A stretch of 64,000 nt of DNA from Colocasia esculenta. Taxonomy: Eukaryota > Streptophyta > Magnoliopsida > Alismatales > Araceae. A program made the translations under genes and the position numbers. Each line of letters starts with the position of its first letter. The stretch's first letter is position 1. The DNA lies in the NCBI GenBank assembly GCA_014218235.1, contig CM024766.1, positions 71,723,207 through 71,787,206 of the forward strand, written 5' to 3'. Below, in pieces: positions 53,784-64,000 of this stretch. A model generated the notes under the pieces. It was not told where the DNA came from, searched no databases, and was given only the letters and a program-made list of their open reading frames with translations.

Positions 53784-55875
53784 TTAAGTAGAAGATGGAG
53801 GAGGAGGAGGAATGGGAAGAAGAATAGTCTCTATGTCAGATAGTCTCTTCTCCATGAAGGTCAAGATAGTCTTGATTTGATCTTGAATGGTTATCATTTT
53901 TGTGCTCAAAAAGTGTTCCATTCGATCTGAATTTTCTAGCAAGTTGGCTTGAAGTCTGGTTAGATCAGCTGCACTGTGTTGTGAGGAAGATGATGAGCCA
54001 GCTGACCAACCAGGTCTTTGCATTATCTTGAATTCCTTGGTCAAATATGTAATCTGCCTGTCAATGTGCTCATTGAAGTTCCTCATACTTTCCAAATCAT
54101 CCACAAAATGAGCAAATGACAATCTGGTGCTAGAAATCTCATGCAATGTTTGCTTGGTGTTGAAGACATCTGCTTGGGAATTTGCCAATATTCCCTTAAG
54201 AACCAACTTGTCTTGATGCTCTTTTAGCTGAAGTGAGGCATCTGCCATTGTTCCAATCAATCTATTGAACCTTTGAGCTGCATAGTCTGAAGCAGCTTTC
54301 TGTTCTATGAACTTGGCAGATACAGTATTTTCTAGTCTTTGAATCCTCAGCTCAAATGATGTGGACATGGATTGAATTGAGGAGTTCAAGGATTCAAATT
54401 TGTCATTGAGGAAGGAGATCAATTCTGGTAGAACAGGAGGCCCACCAGAAGATGTGGATGGTTGGAATGAGGGTTGTGGAGAAAAATGAGGAAGCAAAGG
54501 TGAGAGAGGGACATGAAAAGAAATGTCACCCTCAGTAGGAACTTGAGGCTGATCCTCATTCACAGGAGGCTGATCCTATTGACCTAGGGGCTGGTCCCCT
54601 TCAGCTGGAGGTTGTTCCTCTTGTGCTTGGGGCTGATCCCCTTGAACCTGAGGCTGGTCCTCCTGAGCTTGGGGCTGTTCCCCCTGATCTTGAGGCTGTT
54701 CCTCCTGAGCTTGAAGAGCCTCAACCACAGTTGGCCCTCTTCTAATTGATTCCCCTCCAATCTAAATCCATAAACTTCTGGATATTCTTAAAGGTGTAGA
54801 TGTTTGACTTGGGAATAGATTGGGACTTCTCATTGTCCAAAGGCACACCAAAGTGCTGGAACACTGAGGTCAGATGTGCTCCATAGGGAAGTGATCTCTT
54901 TAGGTCTGTCCTTGTTGTTTCAGAAATGATTTGACAGAGAATCACATGGAGGTTGATTTTTATGTCTTTTACCATGCAATAAATGATGAACCTCTGGATG
55001 TCTGTCAATCTATCCCTTCCACCACTTTGAGGGGTGATGATGGTGGTCAAAATGTGGTGGATGACCCTTCACATAGGTGGAAATGTATTGGCATTGAACC
55101 TGGTTACATAGGTCTGTTTGGGATCTGATGCATCTGCAGGAAGGCCTGTCAAGATGGAATAGGCTTCATGAAGGTCAAATTCAAATGCATGATAGTCTGC
55201 CCCCTCATCTGGCACTTTGAAAATGGAGGCTGCTTTTTCAGTTGGCATAACTATGGCTATTCCTTTAACTTTTGATTCATACCCTTTATATGTGCAGGTG
55301 AGGTTCTTGTAGAATTCTCTAACTAATCTTGGATAGCAGACTTGAAACTCAGAAATAAAGGGTATCCAAGATTGAAAGGAGAAATAGGTTTGAATTTCAG
55401 GAAAAGAGTTTGCTAGTTGAATGTCTGAAAGGTCTAGAATTCTGGGCTTCAAAATCAGCTTGGCTGCACTGACTGACTCTGAGGGAATGTCCTCTTGAGA
55501 CTCAGAGGAAGAGGAAGATGACTCCTCAGGGTTTTCAGAGGATTCGTCCAGAATCTCTGTTCTAGGGTTTGGAGGAGAACTACCTCTTCTTGAAGATGAG
55601 GGTCTACCTCTCTTGGCTGCCCTTTGAGGTGCTGAAGAGGATCATGGTTGCTCAGCAGGATCATTCCTTCGCTTAGACCTTCTTTCTGACTGGGCAACGA
55701 CACTGTCTGTCGGAATCGGCCTTGAAGAGGCCTTTGACCTTGCGCCATGGCGGGGACCCAACTTTCTGACCATGGTGCAAGAGGAGTGGAATTCGGAATG
55801 GATGGAAGATTGGAGAAATGATGAAGGATTGATGCGATTTAGAGAGAATTGGGAGGAATTCTTGCCGGAAAACAA
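53784..55875 (-). pseudogene. Sirevirus env-like / 'putative plant transposon protein' ORF, broken
   Basis: The frame opens with a Met at 55875 or 55773 (MVRKLGPRHGARSKA), followed by a basic and Ser-rich part. The conserved block near 55452-55069 (SFQSWIPFISEFQVCYPRLV, REFYKNLTCTYKGYESKVKG, YSILTGLPADASDP) resembles the plant transposon protein domain of Sirevirus third ORFs. Then comes 55050-54742, a heptapeptide repeat region (54547-54714), and a coiled-coil C terminus (FLNDKFESLNSSIQSMSTSF, FIEQKAASDYAAQRFNRL) to the stop at 53784. At least three frame breaks and a TAG near 54580 interrupt it. No clear signal peptide or fusion peptide is seen, so 'env' is only a positional name. Confidence 0.65.
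54547..54714 (-). repeat. 21-bp tandem repeat coding for a 7-residue unit
   Basis: GGCTG(A/G/T)TCC words start at 54547, 54568, 54589, 54610, 54631, 54652, 54673 and 54694, an exact 21-bp step. On the minus strand each unit encodes a variant of EDQPQAQ. One unit has a TAG stop near 54580. Confidence 0.85.
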
Positions 55876-55892
55876 TGGAATGAGGCCGTCGG

Positions 55893-56067
55893 GTCGACCT
55901 GATGCCTAAAAAAGGTGCAGTGGTACACTGCCCCGCAGGAACAACAAGGGTTTAAGGTGAACCCTAACAGGCTGAAAAGAAATCTGGCAAGGGGTAGTGT
56001 CGACACAGGAGGAAGGGTGTGTCGACCTGACCGAAAGTGTGTCGACACGAGAGAGAGTTGTGTCGAC
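55893..56067. promoter_or_regulatory. GTCGAC array upstream of the env-like ORF
   Basis: Sites at 55893, 55999, 56021, 56041 and 56062; the last four are spaced 22, 20 and 21 bp, and the first is 106 bp away (about 5 x 21). The array lies 120-290 bp upstream (minus strand) of the Met at 55773, and a CT-rich stretch separates them. Confidence 0.7.
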
Positions 56068-56239
56068 ACGGCCTTGAAGAAACTTTGAATCTTTGAGAGG
56101 AAATTTTTGAGAAATTTTGGGACATCTTTAGGATGATGAAATTCAAGAGAAGTTTTGAATTTTGCAAAGACATGACTTGTGAATTTTCTAGCTCCCCCTG
56201 AGATGATGATTTCAATCACTTTTCATCAAAATAAAGATA

Positions 56240-56790
56240 TGCAAATTTTTGAAATCAGAAAAATTTTCTTCTTAGACAACAAAGACTCCCCTCAACAATT
56301 GCATATCCATTTCTTGGTACTTGGCGGAGACACATACTCTCGCATAGTGAAAGTGTCCAGACAAGCATAACCTGTCCTTCTCCAAGTCACCATTTGATAT
56401 ACCAAGAAATTTCAATACAATAAGAGTTGAAGAATTCATTACCAAAAAGAAATGGAAGTGAAAACTAGGCAAGTTTTTGAAATCAGAAAGAGTATTCTCT
56501 TTGAACAGTAAAAGCTCCCCTCAACAATTGCATATCAATTTCTTAGTACTTGGCGGAGTTGTATACTCACACATAATGAATGGTTTCCAGACAAGCCTAA
56601 CTTGTCCTTCTCCAAACACCATTTGATATACCAAGAAGTGTCAACACAATAAGAGTTGGAGAATTTATTGTAAAAAGGGAATTAGACTTGAAAGTGAGAG
56701 AGATATGAACAATGTAACTGAAGGAAGCAAAGAAGTATGAAATGGAAAGAACTCCCCTTAGACAATGCATAACACTCAACCCAAACCTTA
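56240..56790 (-). repeat. direct repeat of about 227 bp between RNase H and env-like ORF
   Basis: The blocks GACTCCCCTCAACAATTGCA and TACTTGGCGGAG ... CCATTTGATATACCAAGAA occur at about 56287-56410 and again at about 56512-56637. A third partial copy (ACTCCCCTTAGACAATGCAT) is at about 56750. Repeated boxes here are known from sireviruses. The C-rich words are PPT-like on the minus strand. Confidence 0.7.
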
Positions 56791-56835
56791 AGAGAGATCA
56801 AGAAGGTGGACATTTACAAAGACCAAGTTCTCTCT

Positions 56836-58860
56836 TTAAAGATGAAAATAGTTTTCAGGAAGGGGTTTAGTGAATATGTCTGCAATTTGTTTATCAGTTT
56901 CAATGAAGTGGAGTTCAAAAGATTTCTTTGCAACCTCATCTCTCAAGAAATGATGCCTAATTTCAATGTGTTTTCTTCTGGAGTGCTGAATGGGGTTTTT
57001 AGACAGATTTATTGCACTTGTGTTATCACATAGGATGGGTACACACCCTAAATCTTGGTTGTAATCAAGAAGTTGATGTTTCACCTAGAGAATCTGAGTT
57101 CCACATCTACCAGCAGCAACATACTCAGCCTCTGCAGTTGACAGAGCAACTGAATGTTGCTTCTTAGAAGCCCAAGAGATAAGGCACCTACCTAGAAATA
57201 AACACAAGCCACTTGTGCTTTTTCTATCTAATTTGCACCCTGCATAATCAACATCACAATAGGCAAACATATCTAACTTGCAACCAGCAGGATACCAAAT
57301 ACCTAAGTCACATGTTCCAACAAGATATTTGAAAATTCGTTCAACAGCAAGCATGTGACTATCTTTAGGATTAGATTGGAATCTAGCACATAAACACACA
57401 CAAAACTGAATATCTGGTCTAGAAGTTGTAAGATAGAGCAGAGAGCCAATCATACCTCTGTAGGTCTTTGGATCTACTGACTTACCAGATGGATCTTCTT
57501 CTAGTTTAGCATTAATTGCAATTGGTGTGCTTGAGTGCTTAAGGTTCTGAAAGTTAAACCTCTTTAATAGCTCCTTCACATATTTGGTTTGACTGATGAA
57601 GATTCCTTCAGTTGTTTGGTTCACCTGCAGTCCCAAAAAGAATGTTAAATCTCCCATTAAGCTCATTTCAAACTCATTTTTCATTTGATTTGAAAATTCA
57701 GTGCAAAGGCCTTTATTGGTTGATCCAAATATTATGTCATCAACATAAATTTGGACAACAATTATTTGATTTTTTACTATTTTTGTGAACAATGTCTGAT
57801 CAACATTATCTCTAGAATATTCTTTTTCAAGTAAAAAGGAACTCAACCGGTCATACCAAGCTCTTGGAGCTTGCTTAAGACCATAGAGAGCCTTATTAAG
57901 CTTGAAAACATGGTTAGAATATTTTTCATTTTCAAATCCAGGAGGTTGTTCAACAAAAACATTTTCCTTTATATATCCATTTAAGAATGCACTTTTGACA
58001 TCCATTTGATAGACTTTAAATTTCATGGAGGATGCAAAAGCAAGGAAAATTCTGACTGCTTCTAGTCTAGCTACAGGGGCATATGACTCTTCAAAGTCAA
58101 TTCCAAACTCTTGATTGTACCCCTTTGCAACTAGCCTAGCTTTGTTTCTAATTACCTGACCAGATTCATTCAATTTGTTTTTGAAGACCCATCTAGTGCC
58201 AATCACTGTCTGGTCACTAGGTCTAGGTACTAATTCCCATACTTGATTTCTTTCGAATTGATGAAGCTCATCATGCATGGCATTGATCCAATCAGAACTG
58301 GATAAGGCTTCATCAATTGATTTGGGTTCAATTTGGGAAATTAGAGCTAGTGAGTCTTCTTCAATATTTTGCAAGAAGGATGATTTGGTCCTTACTCTAT
58401 CATTTAAATTGCCAACTACACTGTCTAATGGGTGATCTCTCAGATATCGAGGTTCAGAAATTACCTGTTGAGAGGTGCCCACTTCAGGAGCAATGTTACC
58501 TGAACCACTTGAAGATGGTGAGTTGTTGTTCAGGTTCTCTTCAATGTTGTCTATCTCCTCAACAGTTGGTGAAGGATCCACAATTAGATCATCCTCTTCA
58601 TTGTCTTGTCTTTCCCTGCAAGATTTAGAATCATTAGTGGAAAAGGAATTTTCATCAAAAATAACATGTGAAGATTCTTCAACAGTTTTGGTTTTTAGAA
58701 TGTACACTTTGAAGACCCTTGACACTTCAGAATAGCCAAGGAAGATAGCTTCCTGACTCTTAGCATCAAACTTGTCAAGGTTTTCTTTGTTATTATTGTG
58801 TACAAAGTATTTGCACCCAAAAGTTTTGAAGTATGAAACAATTGGCTTTTTATTTTTCAA
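56836..58860 (-). pseudogene. pol: element F reverse transcriptase and RNase H (copia)
   Basis: From 58860: integrase C-terminal words (FKTFGCKYFVHNNNKENLDK, FLGYSEVSRVFKVY), a linker, then RT (NAMHDELHQFERNQVWELVP, RWVFKNKLNESGQVIRNKAR, YQMDVKSAFLNGYIKENVFV, LYGLKQAPRAWYDRL, active site IYVDDIIFGST), then RNase H (YCDVDYAGCKLDRKSTSG, AEAEYVAAGRCGTQIL). A TAG at about 57083-57085, where Trp is usual, separates the tail (LCDNTSAINLSKNPIQHSRR ... DIFTKPLPE). The YVDD active site is intact. Confidence 0.9.
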
Positions 58861-58864
58861 CAGT

Positions 58865-59974
58865 TCATAGGGGGGTTTTTCTGATCTTTGGTCTGATCAA
58901 GGCTCTATTTAGGATGTGATTGGCTATGTTAACAGCTTCAGCCCAGAAGGATTTGGGCAGATTACTTCCCAAGAGCATGGATCTAGCCATTTCCACAAGA
59001 GTTCTATTCTTTCTTTCCACAACTCCATTTTGTTCTGGAGTTCTAGGGGAAGAAAACTTGTGAAATATTTGAAATTCAGCACATAGATCAGAAAAGGATG
59101 TGTTATCAAATTCACCCCCATGATCAGTTAAAATGTTTTTGATTTTATATGGATAAGTTATTAAGATAGAGGTACAGAAATTCCCGAATTCAAGGCAAGT
59201 ATCACTTTTGTGGGATAGAAAGATAACATAAGTAAATCTAGTAAAATCATCAATGATTACAAATCCATATCTTTTGCCACTTAAGCTTAGAACTCTTGTT
59301 GGCCCAAAAAGGTTCATGTGAAGAAGTTCTAGTGGCCTAGATGTATGTACCTCATTGAAGATTTTAAAAGATTTCCTAGTTTGTTTTCCTTTAGCACATA
59401 TCCCAAAAATTTGATTTTCAACTTTAGATAAGGATTCAGGAAGACCCTTAACCAAATTCAATCTTAATAACTTATCCATTGTTCTGAAACTTGCATGGCC
59501 AAGTCTTTTGTGCCAAGTCCATGCAATTTCATCTTTATTTGCAACAAAACAAAGATTTTCAGAAAAGTTTTTATTAAGGTTGATCATGTAGACATTGTTT
59601 TCTCTTTTTCCAAAGAATTTGATTTTATCAGTTGATGAATTAATTATCTTACAAAAATCAGATTCAAACACAACTTTGTGACCTTTGTCACATAGTTGGC
59701 TGATACTGAGCAAATTATAATCAAGACCATCAACTAATAAAACATTATCTACTAAGTTTGAAGATGTTTGACCAACCTTTCCAGATCCTAAGATCTTTCC
59801 TTTATTTTTACCTCCGAAAGTAACTGACCCTCCCTCCTTTTCAAGTAGGAATGAGAATTTGGCTATATCTCCAGTCATGTGTCGTGAACACCCACTGTCA
59901 AGGAACCATACATTGGAGTTGGGTGCACGACCTTCCTGCAACAAGATCAGTGGAGAGAAGATTTTGGTACCCAA
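58865..59974 (-). pseudogene. pol: element F protease and integrase core (copia)
   Basis: Protease motif WFLDSGCSRHMTGD near 59905, then GAG_pre-integrase (VLLVDGLDYNLLSISQLCDK), zinc region (WHKRLGHASF ... FGICAKGKQTRKSF; the first Cys of the second pair is Phe), integrase core (FVIIDDFTRFTYVIFLSHKS, ILTDHGGEFDN, EQNGVVERKNRTLVEMARSM). A one-base frameshift near 58880 separates it from the next ORF, whose first residues complete the integrase C terminus. Confidence 0.88.
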
Positions 59975-60619
59975 ACAGAGTTGGGACCATCAGAATGTTT
60001 GTACATTGTTCGTAAATCCTTTCTCACCCAAATTTGACTTATTTTTGATTTTTGTTTTGTTAAGTTGGTGGTTTCAGTCTTTTTAGGTTTGTTCTTTTTC
60101 TTAGGAATGACAGCACCAACATTTTTGTTTTCAGTGGGAGGGGAGTTTTTCATTTGAAAATTGGAGTTCAGATAAGGAGGTGGAATCCATGGGTTTTGTT
60201 GGTACATCAAGAAATTTGGATAATAAAATTGAGGATGATACCAACAGGGATTTTCATACCATTGGCTCCAAGGATTGGTCCAATTATCTTGAACTGTTAT
60301 CTTGGAGGTCCAAGGTTTTATGAATCATTTCTTTTACCTTTTCTTTTTTCAGATTTTTATTTGAATTTTTGGTTGAGTTGTTTGTGATTTTTGGTGTTGA
60401 GCAGGTCGACCTCTCCTGAACTGGTGTCGACACAACAGCCAAAAGTCTTCTTCTTGTGGACTGGTGTCGACCTGTCAGGGGACTGTGTCGACCTGATAGT
60501 CTTCTTTTGTTTTTGAATTTTTGCTTTGTTTGGTGTTTTGTTTAAAGTTTTGTTTGAAGTTTTGTTTGCTGTTTGTTGAATTTCTGTGTTTTCTAGATTA
60601 GGACCCTTGACAAATTTAA
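59975..60619 (-). pseudogene. element F gag-pol spacer, Lys/Thr-rich
   Basis: Minus-strand segments encode Asn/Pro/Tyr-rich (WIPPPYLNSNFQMKNSPPTE) and Lys/Thr/Asn-rich (ANKTSNKTLNKTPNKAKIQK) stretches, in different frames. Part of it (60405-60492) is made of the GTCGAC array and so encodes VD-containing peptides. Confidence 0.6.
60405..60492. promoter_or_regulatory. GTCGAC array, two pairs, inside gag-pol spacer
   Basis: Sites at 60405, 60426, 60466 and 60487; steps 21, 40 and 21. Flanks CAGGTCGACCT and GGTGTCGACAC match the LTR array type of the same element. Confidence 0.7.
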
Positions 60620-62204
60620 TCAATGGTGCTTTTCCTTTTTCTCACCAGATTTATCCTTTGTTGGTTTCTTTTTGTTGAATCCTAATCCATGAGATGTGGT
60701 TGTCATGTTGGATCCTAGCAATGCCTCTAGGTTATCTTGGCCTTTTGTGAAGGTTTGGATAACCTCCTCCCTTTCCTTTAGCTGGTTTTTAAGAGTTATA
60801 ATTTCTTCAATTTTCTGTTGTTTTTCGTTTTTCAATTTCCAGCTTTTCTGTTAAGTTTTTGAATTCTTGGGAGGTCTTTTGAGAGGCAAGTTTTAGTTCA
60901 TCAATAAGGTTCAGGAGATTTTCTTTTCTTCAAGCAATTCTGTTATTTCAGTTTCCAGTTCACAAGTTCTGTTGTTTGAAGATTGGTTATTATAAGATTT
61001 TCAACTTTCTTTTTGATGTGTGTTTTCTTTTCTCAATTCAGAATATTTTTCAACTAATTCTGCATACACATCCTGCCAATCTTCAACAGTATAGTCTTCA
61101 AAGGAAGTATTTACCTTTTCATCTGTGTTGTTGGCCATGAAGCAAACCTCCTCACTTTTAGAGCTTGAGGATTTCTTCTCTTCTTCTTCCTCACTTGAGT
61201 CTTCGTTAGACCAAGTGGCCACCATGGCCTTTGGCTTCTTGTACTTCTGGAATTTCTTGTGCTTATCCTTCTTGTTCTCAGGACACTCTCCCTTCATATG
61301 TCCTGGTTTGTTGCACCTGTAACAGACAATATTTTCGTCAGTTTTGTGATTCTTGTTGAAATTAGAAAAGGAAGTGTTTTTCTTACCTGAGAAAGACTTA
61401 TTTTTTCCAGTCATTTTTCCTTTTCTGTATTTCAAGAATTTCTGAATTGTCTGGTCATGAGGGCAATCTCATCCTCATTTGACTCAGACTCTTCAGAGCT
61501 TGTCTTTTCCTGACTTTTATCTTTAATGCTTGAAGAGGCCTTAAGTGCCATAGGCTTGGTCTTAATTATGTGTTCTTCATTTCTTTTTAAGTTGATTTCA
61601 TATGTCATTAAGGATCCAATTAATTCATCCAAAGAGATTTTGGACAAATCTTTTGAATCTTCAATGACAGTGGCCTTAGTATGCCAAACTGAAGAAAGTG
61701 AACGCAAGATCTTTCTTACCAAGTCTGCATCAGTGTATTCCTTACCCAAGGCCTTCAGTCCATTGACTATCACCATGAACCTGGCAAACATTTCAGAAAT
61801 ATTTTCATTAGACTTCATCATAAAAAGTTCATATTCGGAAACTAAAATATTTGCCTTGGTCTCCTTGACCTGAGATGTTCCCTCATAGAGTAATTCGAGT
61901 TTATCCCACATCTCTTGGCAGATTTGCACATAGAGATTCTCGAATACTCCTTGGGATGGACAACACATTGAATCATGTTCATGGCACTATAATTCAATGT
62001 GGCTTTCCTTATTTGTTCCCTTGTCCAGGTATCTTCCTCTCCCTGGTTCTCATAGGGACCCACCTCAACTACTTTCCAGATCTCATAGTTCTGGGCCCTC
62101 AGAAATACTTGCATTCTATTCTTCCAATAAGAATAGTCCGTTCCATTAAAGAATGGTGGCCTATTTATGGAATGGCCCTCAGCTATGAAACCCTTTGAAT
62201 CCAT
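60620..62204 (-). pseudogene. gag: element F gag with zinc knuckle and coiled coil, frameshifted
   Basis: It starts MDSKGFIAEGHSINRPPFFN at 62204, followed by GTDYSYWKNRMQVFL, the copia Gag (UBN2/DUF4219-type) opening. A frameshift near 61930 leads to EMWDKLELLYEGTSQVKETK and FARFMVIVNGLKALGKEYTD. Another near 61435 leads to the zinc knuckle CYRCNKPGHMKGECP. Acidic Ser/Glu-rich and coiled-coil segments follow (IEEIITLKNQLKEREEVIQT). Large Gags of this form are typical of sireviruses; the coiled coil may bind host proteins, which is inference. Confidence 0.85.
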
Positions 62205-62320
62205 GACTCTAAAGAAATTGCACAAAGAAAGAACTAAGCAAGCAAACAAACAAACGAGCAAACAATCAAACACACCACACTCAGAAACAAACACTGCTCA
62301 GATCAAATCAAATCGATGTA

Positions 62321-62335
62321 AACCCTCTGATACCA
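62321..62335 (-). other. primer binding site of element F
   Basis: The minus strand reads TGGTATCAGAGGGTT, two bases inside the 5' LTR end, complementary to the 3' end of a Met tRNA. Confidence 0.85.
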
Positions 62336-63363
62336 ATTGAAGGATCGAGGAAAAAGGTGTGGATAAGATCTAGAAGGGGGGGGGGGGGATGAATAGATCT
62401 ATGCCACTTTCTGCGGAAGCTTAAACAGTTTAAAAACACTTTTGAATCAGAGGCAATTTTATCAGTGAAAAACTACAGATCTGATGAAATTTGAGTGAGT
62501 TGATAAAAGCAGATATGAAATCAGGTGATTAAGTGAACTTTAAACGATCCTATGCAAGCATCTAACGGATAATGAAATCAAACCACAGATAGACAAGTGC
62601 ACCAGGATTTTAGGTGGTTCGGAAATCACCAAGTGATTCCTACATCCACCCCTCACAACCCGTGAGGATTCACTAAACACAACTGGGTAACACACCCACT
62701 GGAGCCTGACAACTCCAACACTAGAGAGCTTACAACTCACACACCTTCTAGAGCAAGACTACTCTAGAACAACTGAGCAAGACTGCTCAACACACCCTTG
62801 AGTTAGACAACTCAAACTGAGCACGACGGCTCACAACAACCTGAGCACAATGCTCACACAACTTGAGCACAATGTACACAATGGTTGCTAGACACCAACT
62901 CAAGACATAGACCTTCTAGCAACAGATCTAGTCGAAATTTGAGAACACTAATGAGAATTATGCAGAAGAACTTGCATAATCTCAAGAGATATCTCAGAAG
63001 AACAGAAGTACAGTAAAGTGTATTGAATGACTTCGTTCTTCAAGTGTACTCCCTTGTAGAAGCTTGGATTGGGAAGAAGCTTGCAAACTTGAAGTCCAAG
63101 ACGATGCTCTGCAATCTGGGAGGTTGGACCTTCCTTGAATTCTTCTCCAACGATGGCTTCTACTTGATCTGCTTCCTTGGGATGCTTCAGAGGCTTCTCA
63201 AAGATCAAACCCCATTCTCACACCTGAATTGGTGAGAAGAGGTCTTCTGGAAACTCCAGGAAGGCAGAGGAGGGAGACGCGAACTCTTGTGGCCGCCAGG
63301 AACTTTTCAGGAGGCTCTAAGAGGTTAGTTGGGTCTCTCACTTGATGGAGGGCCAATAAAGGG

Positions 63364-63372
63364 CCTTTTATA
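63364..63372 (-). promoter_or_regulatory. TATA box of F 5' LTR
   Basis: The minus strand reads TATAAAAGG; this copy would drive the genomic transcript. Confidence 0.65.
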
Positions 63373-63491
63373 CCCAAAAGAGTCCAAAGATACCTTTTAG
63401 GTATAAGGGCACACGATCCTAGGTTGATTCCCCATCGGCCTGGGCTGACACGTGGCACCCATCTACTTTAAGATGAATCTTTCCGTAGTGT

Positions 63492-63878
63492 GTCGACCTG
63501 CCTGGTGGTGGTGTCGACACACTGTCCAAAATATGGAAAATGCTGTTCTGGGAAGAAGGTCCCGTGTCGACCTGCTCTGTGAGTGTGTCGACCTATTGTC
63601 CCGGTTCTGAAAACAGTTGTTCTGGGAAGAAGGTCCCGTATCGACCTGCTCTGTGAGTGTGTCGACCTGTTGTCCCGGTTCTGAAAATAGTTGTTCTGGG
63701 AGCGGGATCTAGTGTCGACCTGCCCTGATGGTGAGGTCGACCTGAGTACACTGATTCCTGAAAAATTGCAACTCGTGTGGACACACTCTTGACTCGTGTC
63801 GACACAGTCTCAACATTTTTACACATTTTGCCTTTGAATCTGTGTTGTTATGTCGACACCATTGATGGGTGTGTCGAC
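63492..63878. promoter_or_regulatory. GTCGAC array, six pairs, U3 of F 5' LTR
   Basis: Sites at 63492, 63513, 63566, 63587, 63640 (ATCGAC), 63661, 63714, 63736, 63777 (GTGGAC), 63798, 63852 and 63873. Within-pair steps are 21-22 bp and pair-to-pair distances are 74, 74, 74, 63 and 75 bp, as in the other LTR. Confidence 0.85.
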
Positions 63879-64000
63879 ACATCTTTTGCATAAAAATGTT
63901 TGTACCTGAAAATTAAACACATATATCATTAGTTAAATGGTTTATCATGAACATCAATGATAAATGTGATTTGAAATATGCTTTTTGAACATTGATTTCA

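Larger units (their letters stand above)
51592..64000 (-). mobile_element. element F: Ty1/copia Sirevirus with env-like ORF (5' LTR runs off the window)
   Basis: 3' LTR 51592-53362, PPT, env-like region 53784-55875, RT/RNase H 56836-58860, integrase/protease 58865-59974, gag about 60620-62204, PBS at 62321-62335, and 5' LTR from 62338 on. Protease-IN-RT-RH order is copia type. A large gag with coiled-coil spacer, a 3' env-like ORF and several PPT-like tracts mark the Sirevirus group. The two LTRs differ little by eye. At least five frameshifts or stops inactivate the ORFs. The right end and target duplication lie beyond 64000. Confidence 0.9.
62338..64000 (-). repeat. 5' LTR of element F (cut by the window end)
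   Basis: 1,663 bp of an expected 1.77 kb. It matches 51592-53362 with few differences by eye (for example a longer poly-G run near 62376). Confidence 0.9.

Overview
This is a nuclear, gene-poor stretch of a flowering-plant genome made almost entirely of nested transposable elements. It holds Ty3/gypsy chromovirus and Ty1/copia Sirevirus retrotransposons, a tRNA-derived SINE, a Helitron and a hAT element. No intact host gene is visible. A captured kelch-gene fragment in the hAT element is very GC-rich, which leans towards a monocot host; that is inference.

Layout. 1-5.4 kb: a decayed multi-exon transposon-type gene ending in a Ulp1/SENP-like cysteine-protease domain (+). Its non-coding parts are filled with 22-bp TTACAG-containing repeats. 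A small proline-rich ORF with its own TATA box converges on it (-). 6.1-6.4 kb: a SINE with a perfect 13-bp target duplication. 6.5-18.2 kb: an 11.7-kb Helitron with 5' TC and 3' hairpin-CTAG ends, carrying exon-like fragments and a 2.75-kb solo gypsy LTR (G). 18.2-21.2 kb: AT-rich DNA and a dead copia remnant (+). 21.2-48.3 kb: a long LTR (D) split by a complete but dead gypsy chromovirus (C, minus strand, TSD TCTCA). C's gag is in turn split by a gag-only gypsy element with about 4-kb LTRs (A, plus strand) and by a 1.2-kb hAT element. A's 5' LTR contains a related solo LTR (B). 48.4-51.4 kb: a solo LTR of the C family (E, TSD GTCTC). 51.6-64 kb: a Sirevirus (F, minus strand) with gag, pol and an env-like ORF; its 5' LTR runs off the window.

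Main observation. LTRs of unrelated families share a design of palindromes: GTCGAC sites in pairs about 21 bp apart, pairs repeating every 72-76 bp. The design is present in gypsy LTRs C (both copies), E and G (three pairs each, downstream of the TATA box) and in both Sirevirus LTRs (six pairs, upstream of the TATA box). Further 21-bp-spaced arrays lie before the env-like ORF and in the gag-pol region. The spacings are close to 2, 5 and 7 turns of B-DNA, so all sites face one side of the helix. The sequence between sites differs between families while the spacing is kept. Families A/B and D carry their own, differently built dyad clusters.

All the large ORFs are broken by frameshifts or stop codons, so the elements here look non-functional or dependent on relatives elsewhere. 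LTR pairs of C and of F remain very similar by eye, so the last insertions are fairly recent.
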